This document shows, one piece after another, positions 42,706 through 53,085 of a DNA stretch of 64,000 nt. Under the pieces are notes generated by a model that ran no database searches, was not told where the DNA came from, and saw only the letters and a program-made list of their open reading frames with translations. Origin of the DNA: Pelobates cultripes (Eukaryota > Chordata > Amphibia > Anura > Pelobatidae); NCBI GenBank assembly GCA_933207985.1, contig OW240915.1, forward strand, positions 122,867,400 through 122,931,399, given 5' to 3'. The first letter of the stretch is position 1. Every line of letters starts with the position of its first letter. Both the position numbers and the translations under genes were made by a program.

Positions 42706-43570
42706 CTAATTGGGGCCACACGCCAGGATGCAGGTGCTCCTCGTTAGGGAGTCTTTCATGAGTTTCCAAATACTCCTTTTCCACACTGCGGCATAGCTGA
42801 CCTCGCGTGGCAGGAGCTTTCGGCTGATATAGGCAATCAGGTGCTCCCCTCCATCTTCTCCTACCTGGCTGAGGACTGCCTCCAGCCCAAACATGGAAGC
42901 GTCTGTATGAACAATAAAATGTTTGTTAGGGGCTGGGGCAGCCAAGATGGGAGAATTAACAAGAGCAGTTTTGAGAGCTTGAAAATCGGTTTCACAGTGG
43001 GAAACAGGACCTGTTGGGGAAGGTTTTTCTTATTTAGGTCGGTCAGTGGCTTGGCTATGGTACTGTAGTCGAGAACAAAAGGCTAGGACGTGGGTCTTGG
43101 TGGTGGGGGTGTGCCAGTTGGCGGCAGCTTAGCCGGCCCCGGCTGCTGTTTCCCACACCCCACCTGGTGACCCAGGTACTGTACCTCGGCCATTCCAAAA
43201 TAGCACTTCTCTGGCTTTAGAGTCAGGCCGGCAGCCCGAATCTGATCCAGGACCATTCCTACGTGAGCTAGGTGTTCCTCCCAGGACTCACTGTGGATCG
43301 CTATGTTGTCCAGGTATGCGCAGGCAAAACCATGGAAGCCATCCAGGAGTCTATCCACCAAGGGTTGGAATGTGGCTGGGGCATTCTTCATCCCGAACGG
43401 CATTACCTTAAAGTGGTTCAAGCCAAACGGGGTGATGAATGCCGACTTGGGGATTGCCTCCTGGGCCAGGGGAATTTGCCAATAACCTTTTACAGAGGTC
43501 AATTGTAGTTAGGTAGTTTCCCCTGGGCATAGTTAGGTAGTTGACTCTGGGCATAGGTTAGGCGTCCTTA
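42706..43570 (-). pseudogene. Gypsy RT (second part) and RNase H
   Basis: Minus-strand Ty3/Gypsy pol. From ~43566: DAxPMPRVN, YLTTIDL, SVKGYWQIPL, TPFGLNHFKVMPFGMKNAPA (RT), then FACAYLDNIAIHS, where the catalytic Asp-Asp pair reads Asp-Asn. LKPEKCYFGMAEVQYLGHQVG follows, then an in-frame gap that loses the thumb, KPLTDL, and the RNase H start FIVHTDASMFGLEAVLSQVG. It ends at a truncation at 42706. A small direct duplication (TAGTTAGGTAG, CTGGGCATAG) lies at 43510-43555. The N-terminal RT part is at 46129-46521, displaced by LTR-B. Confidence 0.9.
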
Positions 43571-44113
43571 CTGTTTTGTAGTTGAGCTTTGCATATTGCT
43601 TTACATATTGCTAATTCTGAGATATTTTCTGTTAATTGTCTCCCCCACCTCTTATATATGCCATTGTGTTATAATAAGTCACTGTATGTTGCCTGTTATG
43701 ATTTGACTGTTTATAACACAGCAATGTTAATGTAATGACCATATGAGCTAGTCCCAAGGAAAATAACGTTTTAGACAGTTTTTCTTGACCCTCAACACGT
43801 AGTCTTGTCTCGTAATTGGAGGGGACAGCTATACTCATACTGGGGATTGCTATGCTCTGCATACTCCCCTGAGCTTTAATCACTTAGCTCTTTTAAGAGC
43901 TTGTTCCTGATATGTTTTCCTGGAGGAGAGGTCTTCCCCACACATTCCTGGAGGACAGAAGCTGATCCAGGGTGGACAGAAGACGGCGAGACTCCAGTTA
44001 AGATACAGCGGTTGTGGAATCTGCTGTGGTTGTGGTGTCCGGTGCGGTGCTTGTGGTCCTCGGCGCAAGCTAGGAAGCGTCCATCAACGAAAGGTACAAG
44101 GAGTTCCGTTACA
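43571..44113 (+). repeat. LTR-B left LTR, 5'-truncated
   Basis: Matches 45640-46128 (GAGATATTTTCTGTTAATTG to GTTCCGTTACA). The first ~150 bp of the LTR are missing or diverged. AAAATAACG replaces the AAAATAAAG of the right LTR. TTGACCCTCAAC at ~43785. Confidence 0.8.
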
Positions 44114-44114
44114 G

Positions 44115-44135
44115 TGGTGGCAGAGATGGGATTGC
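44115..44135 (+). promoter_or_regulatory. Primer binding site of LTR-B
   Basis: TGGTGGCAGAGATGGGATTG one base after the LTR end. The first nine bases match the tRNA-Leu-type site of LTR-A; the rest is diverged. Confidence 0.6.
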
Positions 44136-45558
44136 TTCCCTAGTGCGAGGAGCAGCATCCTGGGAACACCAAGCAAGCCTGGAGTATTGGTACAGTCACG
44201 TATGGTTTGACACTTTACTGAAGGAGCTGTTGGCTCTCTATGGACCCAACCCAACATAGCAACGTATACAGAAACTGAGGAGAGTCGTGGCCGAGGAGAT
44301 GCAGAAGGAAGCAGAATGGCGGGCAGAGATGGCAAAGTATTCTGTCCCTGCACCCCAACAACAGCGTATCCTTCAGGGAGAGGAGACAACCGGTCTCTCT
44401 CCCTAGCAGCAGTGTGATCTGCAGGGAGAGAAGGCAGCTGGCCTCTCTCCCCAGCGGCAGTGTCTCCTACAGGAAGTGGAGGATACCGGCCTCACTCCCC
44501 AGCGGCAGAGTGAGCCCCAGGGAGAGGAGACAACCGGTCTCTCTCCCCAGCAGCAGTGTGTCCTGCAGGGAGAGGAGGCAGCCGGCCTCTCTCCCCAGCG
44601 GCAGTTTTCCCTATAGGGAGTGGAGGTAACCGGCCTCACTCCCCATCGGCAGTGTGAGTTCCAGGGAGCCAAAGGTGCCGTCCTCCCTCCCCAGCGGCAG
44701 TGTGAGTTCCAGGGGGCCGAAGGTGTCGTCCCCCCCCCCCCAGCAGCAGTTGGTCTCTCTCCCCAGCAGTAGGACAATGTTACGGGAGTGGAGACAGTCG
44801 GTCTCCCTCTCCAGCGGCAGCCTGTGTTTCAGGGAGAGGAGCACAGCACCCTCTCTCCCCAGTGGCAGAGTGTATTACAGGAAGGGGAGACAGTCGGTCC
44901 CCCTCTCCAACATCGGAGAGTATATCAGGGAGAGGAGCTGGTTACCACCTCTTCCTAGAGCCTGCTTATTTCCCAAAGGGGAGACCTTATTCTCCCAAAT
45001 GGGGCAGATGGGACCACAGATTATGCACCTGGTCTACAGTGGTGCGGGGTAGCTGGTCCAGGTCCCCAGCAACAGGAATGTTTATCAAAAGGAGAGACAG
45101 CTGGTATCCCCCTCCAGCAGCAGCACCGGATCCAGCGAGAGGAGCCTACTACCCCCTCTTCACAGCTGGGCTCCAACCAGACTACTCCAGCTGAAGCGCT
45201 GGCATCAGGGCAGAGTACCGCTGGTCTCTTCCCACTCAGCAACCCACAGATCCGGAGTACCCGCACCCCACAAAGCCGTGATGGAGCCCCTGGACAAAAA
45301 CTGGCTGCACGTTTCCCCAGGTGCAGTAACTTTTCATTGTGGGTGAGCTGCACTACTGACTATGTTTTGTGGGTGGGTTGCTGGACTAACCAAGGCACTG
45401 ACCGACAGGAGGCCAGATACCTTGTTAGTCGTTTTGGGAAAGGGGAGAAATGTGGCGGAACCAGCCTCGCCACTGGGCATTGGAGAAGACTGATTGCCAG
45501 CCTCCTGCCATGTGACTATGGCCCCTGGGATGTATTGCCTGCTTTCCTGTACTGCTGA
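44117..45558 (+). pseudogene. LTR-B gag-like protein with tandem PQRQ repeats
   Basis: N-terminal part includes EYWYSHVWFDTLLKELLALY then GPNP, alignable with LTR-A, then a basic helix (EEMQKEAEWRAEMAKYS). About ten 16-residue repeats of the form CVLQGEEAAGLSPQRQ (48 bp) follow, with TAG codons at the GPNPT end, after GLSP, and after FSL. The tail (FGKGEKCGGTSLATGHWRR) again crosses the polypurine tract into the LTR and ends at 45558. No pol or zinc knuckle. Inactivated by the stops. Confidence 0.75.
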
Positions 45559-46128
45559 GGTTTGCTACCAACTAGGTGGATTTGGCTATGGAGCTTGTCT
45601 AGTGCCCTCTGTTGATAGCAACAGCAATATGCACTACCTGAATAGCAAGACTGAGATATTTTCTGTTAATTATTGTCTCCCCCACCTCTTTAAAAATATG
45701 CCATTGTGTTATAATTAGTCACTGTATGTAGCCTACTATGATTTGACTGTTTGTAATTTTATTGCGTTTTCACAATGTTAATGTAATGACCATATGGGCT
45801 AGTCCCAAGGAAAATAAAGTTTTAGACAGTTCTTCTTGACCCTCAACATGTAGTCTTGTCTCGTGATTGAAGGGGACAGCTATACTGACACTGGGGATTG
45901 CTATGCTCTGCATACTCCCCTGAGCTTTAATCACTTAGCTCTTTTAAGAGCTTGTTCCTGATATGCTCTCCTGGAGGACAGAAGATGATCCAAGGTGGAC
46001 AGAAGACGGCGAGACTCCAGTTAAGCTACGGCGGTTGTGGAATATGCGGTGGTTGTGGTCCTCGGCACAAGCTAGGAAGCGTCCATCAACGGAAGGTACT
46101 TGGTCGGAGTATGGGGAGTTCCGTTACA
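45451..46128 (+). repeat. LTR-B right LTR
   Basis: 678 bp, TGTGGCGGAACCAGCCTCGC to GTTCCGTTACA. AAAATAAAG at ~45810 then TTGACCCTCAAC at ~45837. It lacks the three-stem block of the longer LTRs. Confidence 0.9.
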
Positions 46129-46521
46129 CCCAGGGACTATCGGAAGGCTCAATCACCCCTAGTTGGAGCATCTCCTCAATCTCCGTTTTCATCCCAGCCC
46201 GAACTGCTTCAGGGATTCGGCAGGGAGCCTGTCGTAGGGGTTGTTGCCCTGGAGTATCTACCTGGTGGGTAGTTAGGTGAGTGTACCCTGGTTCTTGTGA
46301 GAAGGTAGCCCGTTTAGCGTGGAGTAGCTGATTTAGCTGCTCTCTCTCCGTATCATTAAGTTCTTGTGAGAAGGTAGCCCGTTTAGCGTGGAGTAGCTGA
46401 TTTAGCTGCGCTCTCTCCGTATCATTAAGCCCTATCTGGGCCACTAGGTCTGTGTGGGGGTTCTTTTCCAGCAAGTCTGGGATGGGTAAACTGTCTGGGT
46501 CCTCATGTGGGGGAAGGCAGA
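46129..46521 (-). pseudogene. Gypsy pol: segment before and at RT start
   Basis: Minus strand: DPDSLPIPDLLEKNPHTDLV, then a 23-residue unit (LNDTEREQLNQLLHAKRATF...) present twice through a 69-bp tandem duplication (about 46288-46425), then GYTHLTTHQVDT, IEEMLQLGVIEPSDSPW. This is the entry to Ty3/Gypsy RT, which continues beyond LTR-B at 43570. No gag, protease or primer site lies between it and the LTR at 46522. Confidence 0.88.
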
Positions 46522-47688
46522 TGTTAAGACACCTCCAGTGTCTTTAGGCAAAACCATCGTTTAGTAAACCTTCCCCGGCTGCAGTACAGTCTCTGTTCGC
46601 TTACTCTGTAACCCACGAACCAAATGCAGGGGAAGCGGCAATCTCCCGATCGAAATCCACGAATGGCTCCAAACTCCCGAACGGCAATATACGAACTGCT
46701 GGTAACCGTCGAACAATAATATCCCCAAAGCGGCTTTCGTTCCATCCAGCAGTCTCTAAATGTGAAGATGAAATCCCCCCAATAACGAGACAGAAGCTCC
46801 GCATTGAGGGTCAAACAGGATCTGGTTTTACTGTGGGCTACCTGCTCGTATTTATGCAGGTCTCCCACCTGGTGGACACTCCCCTAGGGGACCAAATGGG
46901 AGACTTAAACTACAGACAGATAGAAGGACATTTCAGACACACAGTCACATATTTTACCCACAGTGCATTATGATTCCCTCCCCTCTGCCCTGGAGTTAAT
47001 TACCAAGTAACACAATTAACTCCAGGACAAGGACAGTCGCCATCTTAAACATAAAATAATAAAAGACATAAAAATACCTAACTACATGAAAACTGAACAT
47101 TTCCCGTTAGTATTACATGTCCCCAGATAGCCTGGATCTGAGTGCATATTATTAGCGAATAGCGCTCAGATCCCACACACATAGTTCAATCGCCATGGAG
47201 CCAAAGTTCTTACAGTCTTTCGGTATACGAATGACTCCATGGGAGGGCTATCTGGGTTAAGTCTTTTGTATGCTCTCAATCTCCCGAACGGCCGGTGTTC
47301 GCATGCTTTCGTGGAGGCAGCCAGGCGTTCCCTTGTTTCAGCGGTGTTCGACAGAAAAAGTGTCCGTTCTCAGTTCCATAGAAATAGAGCCAAACACCGC
47401 TGAGCGTTCGCATGATTTAAAATGGCCGCTGCCTCGTGGTCGACATACGAACGACGACCACCCTGAGTTCAGTTTAATTGAGAAGTGTCTGCGGTTAACT
47501 ACAACGTTATAATGGTGATCACTTTGTTAACCTGCAGCACACTCCTCACTTGGGTGGCCGTTCGTTCGGCAGATTTGTTTCGAAAAAAGAGTCATTCGAA
47601 TGGCTGGGCTATAGAAACCAGCCATTCATATGAACGGGGACAAACAGACGAACGGGCAAAAATCCAGCAGACAGATGGTTCTGTCACA
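46522..47688 (-). repeat. Gypsy LTR (first copy)
   Basis: Minus-strand TGTGACAGAACCATCTG (from 47688) to GGTGTCTTAACA (46522), 1167 bp. TTGACCCTCAA at 46803-46814. Its outer end abuts the 48-bp minisatellite; its inner end abuts pol directly. It contains the three-stem block at 47123-47256. Confidence 0.85.
47123..47256 (-). promoter_or_regulatory. Three-stem inverted-repeat block in Gypsy LTR
   Basis: Outer stem 47123-47133/47246-47256 is a perfect 11-bp pair. GGATCTGAG stem 47135-47146/47163-47174 has one mismatch. CCATGGAGCC stem 47194-47203/47233-47242 pairs with one G-U in the sense RNA. Order and spacing match the LTR-A block. Confidence 0.75.
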
Positions 47689-49636
47689 ATAAACATGTCG
47701 CTCTGTATAATAATACTGAGTATCTCTACACTGATAATAAACATGTCGCTCTGTATAATGATACTGAGTATCTCTACACTGATAATAAACATGTCGCTCT
47801 GAATAATAATAATACTGAGTATCTATACGCTGACAATAAACATGTCACTCTGTATAATAATACTGAGTATCTGTACACTGATAATAAACATGTCGCTCTG
47901 TATAATAATACGTAGTATCTATACGCTGATAATAAACATGTCGCTCTGAATAATAATAATACTGAGAATCTATACGCTGATAATAAACATGTCACTATGT
48001 ATAATAATACTGAGTATCTATACGCTGATAATAAACATGTCGCTCTGTAAAATAATACTGAATATCTACACAATGATAATAAACATGTCGCTCTATATAA
48101 TAATACCGAGTATACGCTGATAATAAACATGTCGCTCTGTATAATAATACTGAGTATCTATACAATGATAATAAACATGTCGCTCTGTATAATAATACTG
48201 AGTATCTATACAATGATAATAAACATGTCGCTCTGTATAATAATACTGAGTATCTATACATTGATAATAAACATGTTGCTCTGTATAATAATACTGAGTA
48301 TCTATACACTGATAATAAACATGTCGCTCTGTATAATAATACTAAGTATCTATACGCTGATAATAAACATGTCGCTCTGTATAAATACTGAGTATCTATA
48401 CGCTGATAATAAACATCTCACTCTGTATAATAATACTGAGTATCTATACACTGATAATAAACATGTCGCTCTGTATAATACTGAGTATCTATACGCTGAT
48501 AATAAACATGTCGCTCTGTATAATAATACTGAGTATCTATACGCTGATCATAAACATGTCACTCTGTATAATAATACTGAGTATCTATACGCTGATAATA
48601 AACATGTCGCTCTGTATAATAATACTGAGTATCTATACGCTGATAATAAACATGTCACTCTGTATAATACTGAGTATCTATACGCTGATAATAAACATGT
48701 CGCTCTGTATAATAATACTGAGTATCTATACACTGATAATAAACATGTCGCTCTGTATAATAATACCGAGTATGTATACGCTGATAATAAACATGTCGCT
48801 CTGTATAATAATACCGAGTATCTATACACTGATAATAAACATGTCGCTCTGTATAATACTGAGTATCTATACTCTGATAATAAACATGTCACTCTGTATA
48901 ATAATACTGAGTATCTATACGCTGATAATAAACATGTCGCTCTGTATAATAATACCGAGTATCTATACGCTGATAATAAACATGTCCCTCTGTATAATAA
49001 TACCGAGTATCTATACGCTGATAATAAACATGTCGCTCTGTATAATAATACCGAGTATCTATACGCTGATAATAAACATGTCGCTCTGTATAATAATACC
49101 GAGTATCTATACGCTGATAATAAACATGTCGCTCTGTATAATAATACTGAGTATCTATACACTGATAATAAACATGTCGCTCTGTATAATAATACTGAGT
49201 ATCTATACTCTGATAATAAACATGTCGCCCTGTATAATAATACTGAGTATCTAAACGCTGATAATAAACATGTCGCTCTGTATAATAATAATGAGTATCT
49301 ATACGCTGATAATAAACATGTCGCTCTGTATAATAATACTGAGTATCTATACGCTGATAATAAACATGTCGCTCTGTATAATAATACTGAGTATCTATAC
49401 GCTGATAATAAACATGTCGCTCTGTATAATAATACTGAGTATCTATACGCGGATAATAAACATGTCGCTCTATATAATAATGCTGAGTATCTATAAGCTG
49501 ATAATAAACATGTCGCTCTGTATAATAATACTGAGTATCTATACGCTGATAATAAACATGTCGCTCTGTATAATAATACTGAGTATCTATACGCTGATAA
49601 TAAACATGTTGCTCTGTATAATGATACCGAGTACCT
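47689..49636. repeat. 48-bp minisatellite, left part
   Basis: About 40 head-to-tail copies of a 48-bp unit: GATAATAAACATGTCGCTCT, GTATAATAATACTGAGTATC, TATACGCT. Some units are 45 bp or carry single changes. Because 48 is a multiple of 3, several frames stay open on both strands (for example 455 codons from 48129); these are not genes. Confidence 0.97.
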
Positions 49637-49948
49637 GTTATGTTTGATGATAGCTGACTTACAATAACATACCGTCTATTAATCAGCCAGGATTTATTGA
49701 TCACAAGTCACATATTATGTTCAATCCCTTTGTTGATATACACATTCCTGCTGTAACATACACCCAACATGGCCGAACTCCATACACACACTAGATAGAG
49801 AGCAAATCTAGGGGGTGTATCCATCCCAGCATGCCTTGCACACTTACTACAGGAGCTGGTTAGGGAAAAACTGTGCATTGTGCAAAGCTTCCCCAGTGGA
49901 GACTGCTGGTATACACCACAGTATCCACATAATAATGTAGTCACTAGT
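49637..49948. mobile_element. Insertion in the minisatellite
   Basis: ~310 bp of unrelated sequence beginning TGTTATGTTTGATGATAGC. On the minus strand it has AATAAA (in GATCAATAAATCC) ~60 nt before the end AAACATAACA, as a solo LTR might. No clear target duplication. Identity unknown. Confidence 0.5.
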
Positions 49949-51046
49949 CTGTTTAATAATACTGAGTAACCATACGCTGATAATAAACATGTCGCTCTGT
50001 ATAATAATACTGAGTATCTATACGCTGATAATAAACATGTCGCTTTGTATAATAATACTGAGTATCTATACACTGATAATAACCATGTCGCTCTGTATAA
50101 TAATACTGAGTATCTATACGCTGATAATAAAAATGTCGCTCTATATAATAATACTGAGTATCTATATGCTGATAATAAACATGTCACTCTGTATAATAAT
50201 ACTGAGTATCTATACGCTGATAATAAACATGTCGCTCTGTATAATAATACTGAGTATCTATACCCTGATAATAAACATGTCACTCTGTATAATAATACTG
50301 AGTATCTATACGCTGATAATAAACATGTCGCTCTGTATAACAATACTGAGTATCTATACGCTGATAATAAACATGTCACTCTGTATAATAATACTGAGTA
50401 TCTATACACTGATAATAAACATGTTGCTCTGTATAATAATACTGAGTATCTATACGCGGATAATAAACATGTCGCTCTGTATAATAATACTAAGTATCTA
50501 TACACTGATAATAAACATGTCGCTCTGTATAATAATACTGAGTATCTATACACTGATAATAAACATGTCGCTCTGTATAATAATACTGAGTATCTATACA
50601 CTGATAATAAACATGTCGCTCTGTATAATAATACTGAGTATCTATACACTGATAAGAAACAAGTCGCTCTGTATAATAATACTGAGTATCTATACGCTGA
50701 TAATAAACATGTCGCTCTGTATAATAATACTGAGTATCTATACGCTGATAATAAACATGTCACTCTGTATAATAGTTCTGAGTATCTATACACTGATACT
50801 AAACATGTCGTTATGTATAATACGGAGTAACCATACGCTATTAATAAACATGTTGCATTTTATAAGAATACTGAGTATCTATACACTAATAAACATGTTG
50901 CTTTATATAAGACGGAGTATCTATATGCTGATAATAAACATGTCGCTCTGTATAATAATACTGAGTATCTATACACTGATAATAAACATGTCACTGTATA
51001 ATAATAATACATTTTCTATACACTGATAAGAAACATGTCGCTCTCT
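49949..51046. repeat. 48-bp minisatellite, right part
   Basis: About 23 more copies, degenerating after ~50780 (CGGAGTAACCATACGCTATT, TTTATATAAGACGG). Confidence 0.96.
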
Positions 51047-51132
51047 ATAAACAAGCTAAACCCGTTGCAACCCTAATTAACCCCTTTCAGCCCCAGGAGA
51101 TAAGATTTACTTACCTCCGCCGCGATCCTCTT

Positions 51133-51290
51133 CTGGAGGACTGCCTCACATTCTAGGCAGCCCTCCAGGCAAATGAGGCCCCCAGGGGCCATGTGATCGC
51201 TCTCAAAGAGCGATCTCATGGCCCCCTATAGCTGGCTATGGATCTGCCAGCAGGGGGACTGTCTGAAATATCAGACAGTCCCCCTGCTGG
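51133..51290. other. Three consecutive strong hairpins
   Basis: Hairpin 1: arms 51133-51146/51155-51168, one mismatch. Hairpin 2: 18-nt arms 51185-51202/51208-51225, one mismatch, 5-nt loop. Hairpin 3: perfect 20-bp arms 51247-51266/51271-51290 with a 4-nt AATA loop. GC-rich in otherwise AT-rich surroundings. Perhaps the end of a transposon. Confidence 0.85.
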
Positions 51291-51299
51291 TGGAAAGTG

Positions 51300-51620
51300 T
51301 AAAAAAAAATTATAAAACATGTTTAAAAATAAAATAAATATATTTATATATATGATATATGTATTTATATAATATATAAAATATATATACATATTATATA
51401 TATGAAAGTGTATTTTAATATTAATATAAGTACATATATTAATATTAAAATACACTTAGAATGACGTTACATATCTTATATATATAATAGATACACATAT
51501 ATTATATATACATACGTATAATTACAATAATAAATAAAATAATAAAATAAATTAAAATATTGAAACAAAATTTTATATAAATGATATATTCATCTGTAAT
51601 TTCATTCTAACTGTATTTTG

Positions 51621-51665
<45 letters not shown>

Positions 51666-51690
51666 ACAAAATACACTTAGAATGACATTC
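51300..51690. repeat. AT-rich tract with palindrome and microsatellite
   Basis: A perfect 22-bp inverted repeat (51406-51427/51436-51457), a repeated TACACTTAGAATGAC motif (51451 and ~51672), and a (TA)n run at 51627-51662. No gene. Confidence 0.8.
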
Positions 51691-51699
51691 TATATATAT

Positions 51700-51896
51700 C
51701 TTTCCAGGCTAATCATGGCAGCATATACACATGGGTTAGCTCCTCCCCTACAGCCGATAGGACAGGAAAACCACCAAGGTTTTAAAAGGAGGCTCCATCC
51801 CTAAGGTCCTCAGTCAGTTTACAAGCTCTACAGTACATAAATAGAGACATTAATGGGTGGGAAGTATATGCTGCCATGAATAATAGCCAGGAAAAG
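51700..51896. mobile_element. ~197-bp MITE with ~30-bp terminal inverted repeats
   Basis: Left end CTTTCCAGGCTAATCATGGC then AGCATATAC (51700-51728). Right end (complement) CTTTTCCTGGCTATTATTCA then TGGCAGCATATAC (51864-51896). Non-coding interior. Flanked by TA-rich DNA. Family not assigned. Confidence 0.8.
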
Positions 51897-52198
51897 AAAA
51901 TTATGGTAAGTATGAATACATTTTCCATTATCTATATATAAAATACAAATAACCGCAAATATATATATATAGATAAATACATATAATTACATAAAAGATT
52001 ACATTAGTATACACATAGAATTTAAATACCTATAAATGCATATATATTAAAATTCTACGTGTATATTTAAGTAATCTTTTAACATAATTATGTGATTTGA
52101 TTAATTAAAATTTGATTGGCATGCCTGACAACACAGGGAAAAAGTGCAGAGAATTTAATTTGCAAGCACTATATTTGACCCTGTAACTCACCAAGACT
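51897..52198. other. No recognisable feature
   Basis: AT-rich sequence with short TA runs; nothing supported. Confidence 0.5.
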
Positions 52199-52456
52199 CC
52201 ATAAAACCTGTACATAGGGGGTACTGTTTTACTCAGGAGACTTCACTGAACTCAAATATTAGTGTTTCAAAATGATAAATTGTAAAACAACGATTATATT
52301 TTAAGTAAAAGTGCCATTTTTTGCATTTTTTACAAACGAACGGCACTTTTATGGAGTATATTATTGTTGTAATATGTTTTACTGTTTTAAAACACTAATA
52401 TTTGTGTTTAGTGAAGTCTCCTGAAATAACAATACCCCCCATGTACAGGTTTTATG
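52199..52456. repeat. Inverted repeat with ~70-bp arms
   Basis: Left arm 52199-52272 (AAAACCTGTACATAGGGGGT ... TTAGTGTTTCAAAA) and right arm 52387-52456 are reverse complements with ~10% differences around a ~115-bp AT-rich loop. Perhaps the core of a larger foldback transposon that continues to ~52650. Confidence 0.8.
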
Positions 52457-52664
52457 GTGTTTTGGAAAGTTAGAGTCACATATAAGGCTTGCATTTCATT
52501 TTTTTCACATTGAAATTTGCCAGATTGGTTATGTTGCCTTTGAGAGCATATGGTAGCCCAGGAATGAGAATTACCCCCATGATGGCATACCATTTGCAAA
52601 AGTAGACAACCCGAGGTATTGCAAATGGGGTATGTCCAGTCTTTCTTAGTAGCCACTCAAATCC
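52457..52664. repeat. Probable interspersed repeat
   Basis: Sequence such as GATGGCATACCATTTGCAAA and GTATTGCAAATGGGGTATGT resembles a repeat I recall from frog genomes. It contains the short inverted pair CCATTTGCAA/TTGCAAATGG. No coding region. Confidence 0.4.
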
Positions 52665-52885
52665 TTGGTGTCTGGATACATACCCAAACTTTGGAAGACT
52701 GCGAGAGTAGTGCCTATCCATAAAAGTGGTGACACTACTTTGGTTTCTAATTATCGCCCAATATCATTGCTCTGTATATTGTCAGAAATCTTAGAAAAAT
52801 ATGTACATACGGAACTATGTGAGTATTACCAACACTCAAACTATCTCACCCCTGATCAATCAGGCTTTTATCATATGTTATAATA
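52665..52885 (+). pseudogene. LINE reverse transcriptase fragment (CR1/L2/Rex-like)
   Basis: Plus-strand 72 codons: IPKLWKTARVVPIHKSGDTT, SNYRPISLLCILSEILEKYV, then DQSGFYHM. This matches RT motifs 1-2 of non-LTR elements outside the L1 clade. Truncated on both sides. Confidence 0.85.
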
Positions 52886-52985
52886 AATGCTGTGGCCAGT
52901 TTCATCCATACTATGTTGTCTGTCATTAATTTGGGGTGTTGAATGGGGTTTAGTTTATGTAGTATGCTGCCTCACGATTCCCCAC

Positions 52986-53085
52986 NNNNNNNNNNNNNNN
53001 NNNNNNNNNNNNNNNNNNNNNNNNNNNNNNNNNNNNNNNNNNNNNNNNNNNNNNNNNNNNNNNNNNNNNNNNNNNNNNNNNNNNN
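52986..53085. other. Assembly gap (100 N)
   Basis: Exactly 100 N. The right side opens inside a 42-bp coding repeat array, a place where assembly is likely to fail, and marks the start of the second copy of the duplicated block. Confidence 0.99.

Larger units (their letters stand above)
43571..46128 (+). mobile_element. LTR-B: non-autonomous LTR element inserted in Gypsy RT
   Basis: Plus-strand element with 5'-truncated left LTR (~43571-44113), interior 44114-45450 and complete right LTR 45451-46128 (TGTGGCGGAACC ... GTTCCGTTACA). Primer site at 44115 and polypurine tract TTTTGGGAAAGGGGAGAAA at 45432-45450. The interior encodes only a repeat-coded gag-like protein. It splits Gypsy RT between EPSDSPW and DAYPMPR, with about 25-30 residues of RT lost at the junction. 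Confidence 0.87.

Noticed and set aside
48129..49496. 455-codon frame and other long frames in 47689-51046
   Set aside because: Produced by a 48-bp tandem repeat (period divisible by 3); several frames are open on both strands and none resembles a protein.
47689..51046. Shared 48-bp period with the gag-like repeats as evidence of common origin
   Set aside because: Sequences are unrelated (AT-rich GATAATAAACATG versus GC-rich CAGCGGCAG); the period match looks coincidental.
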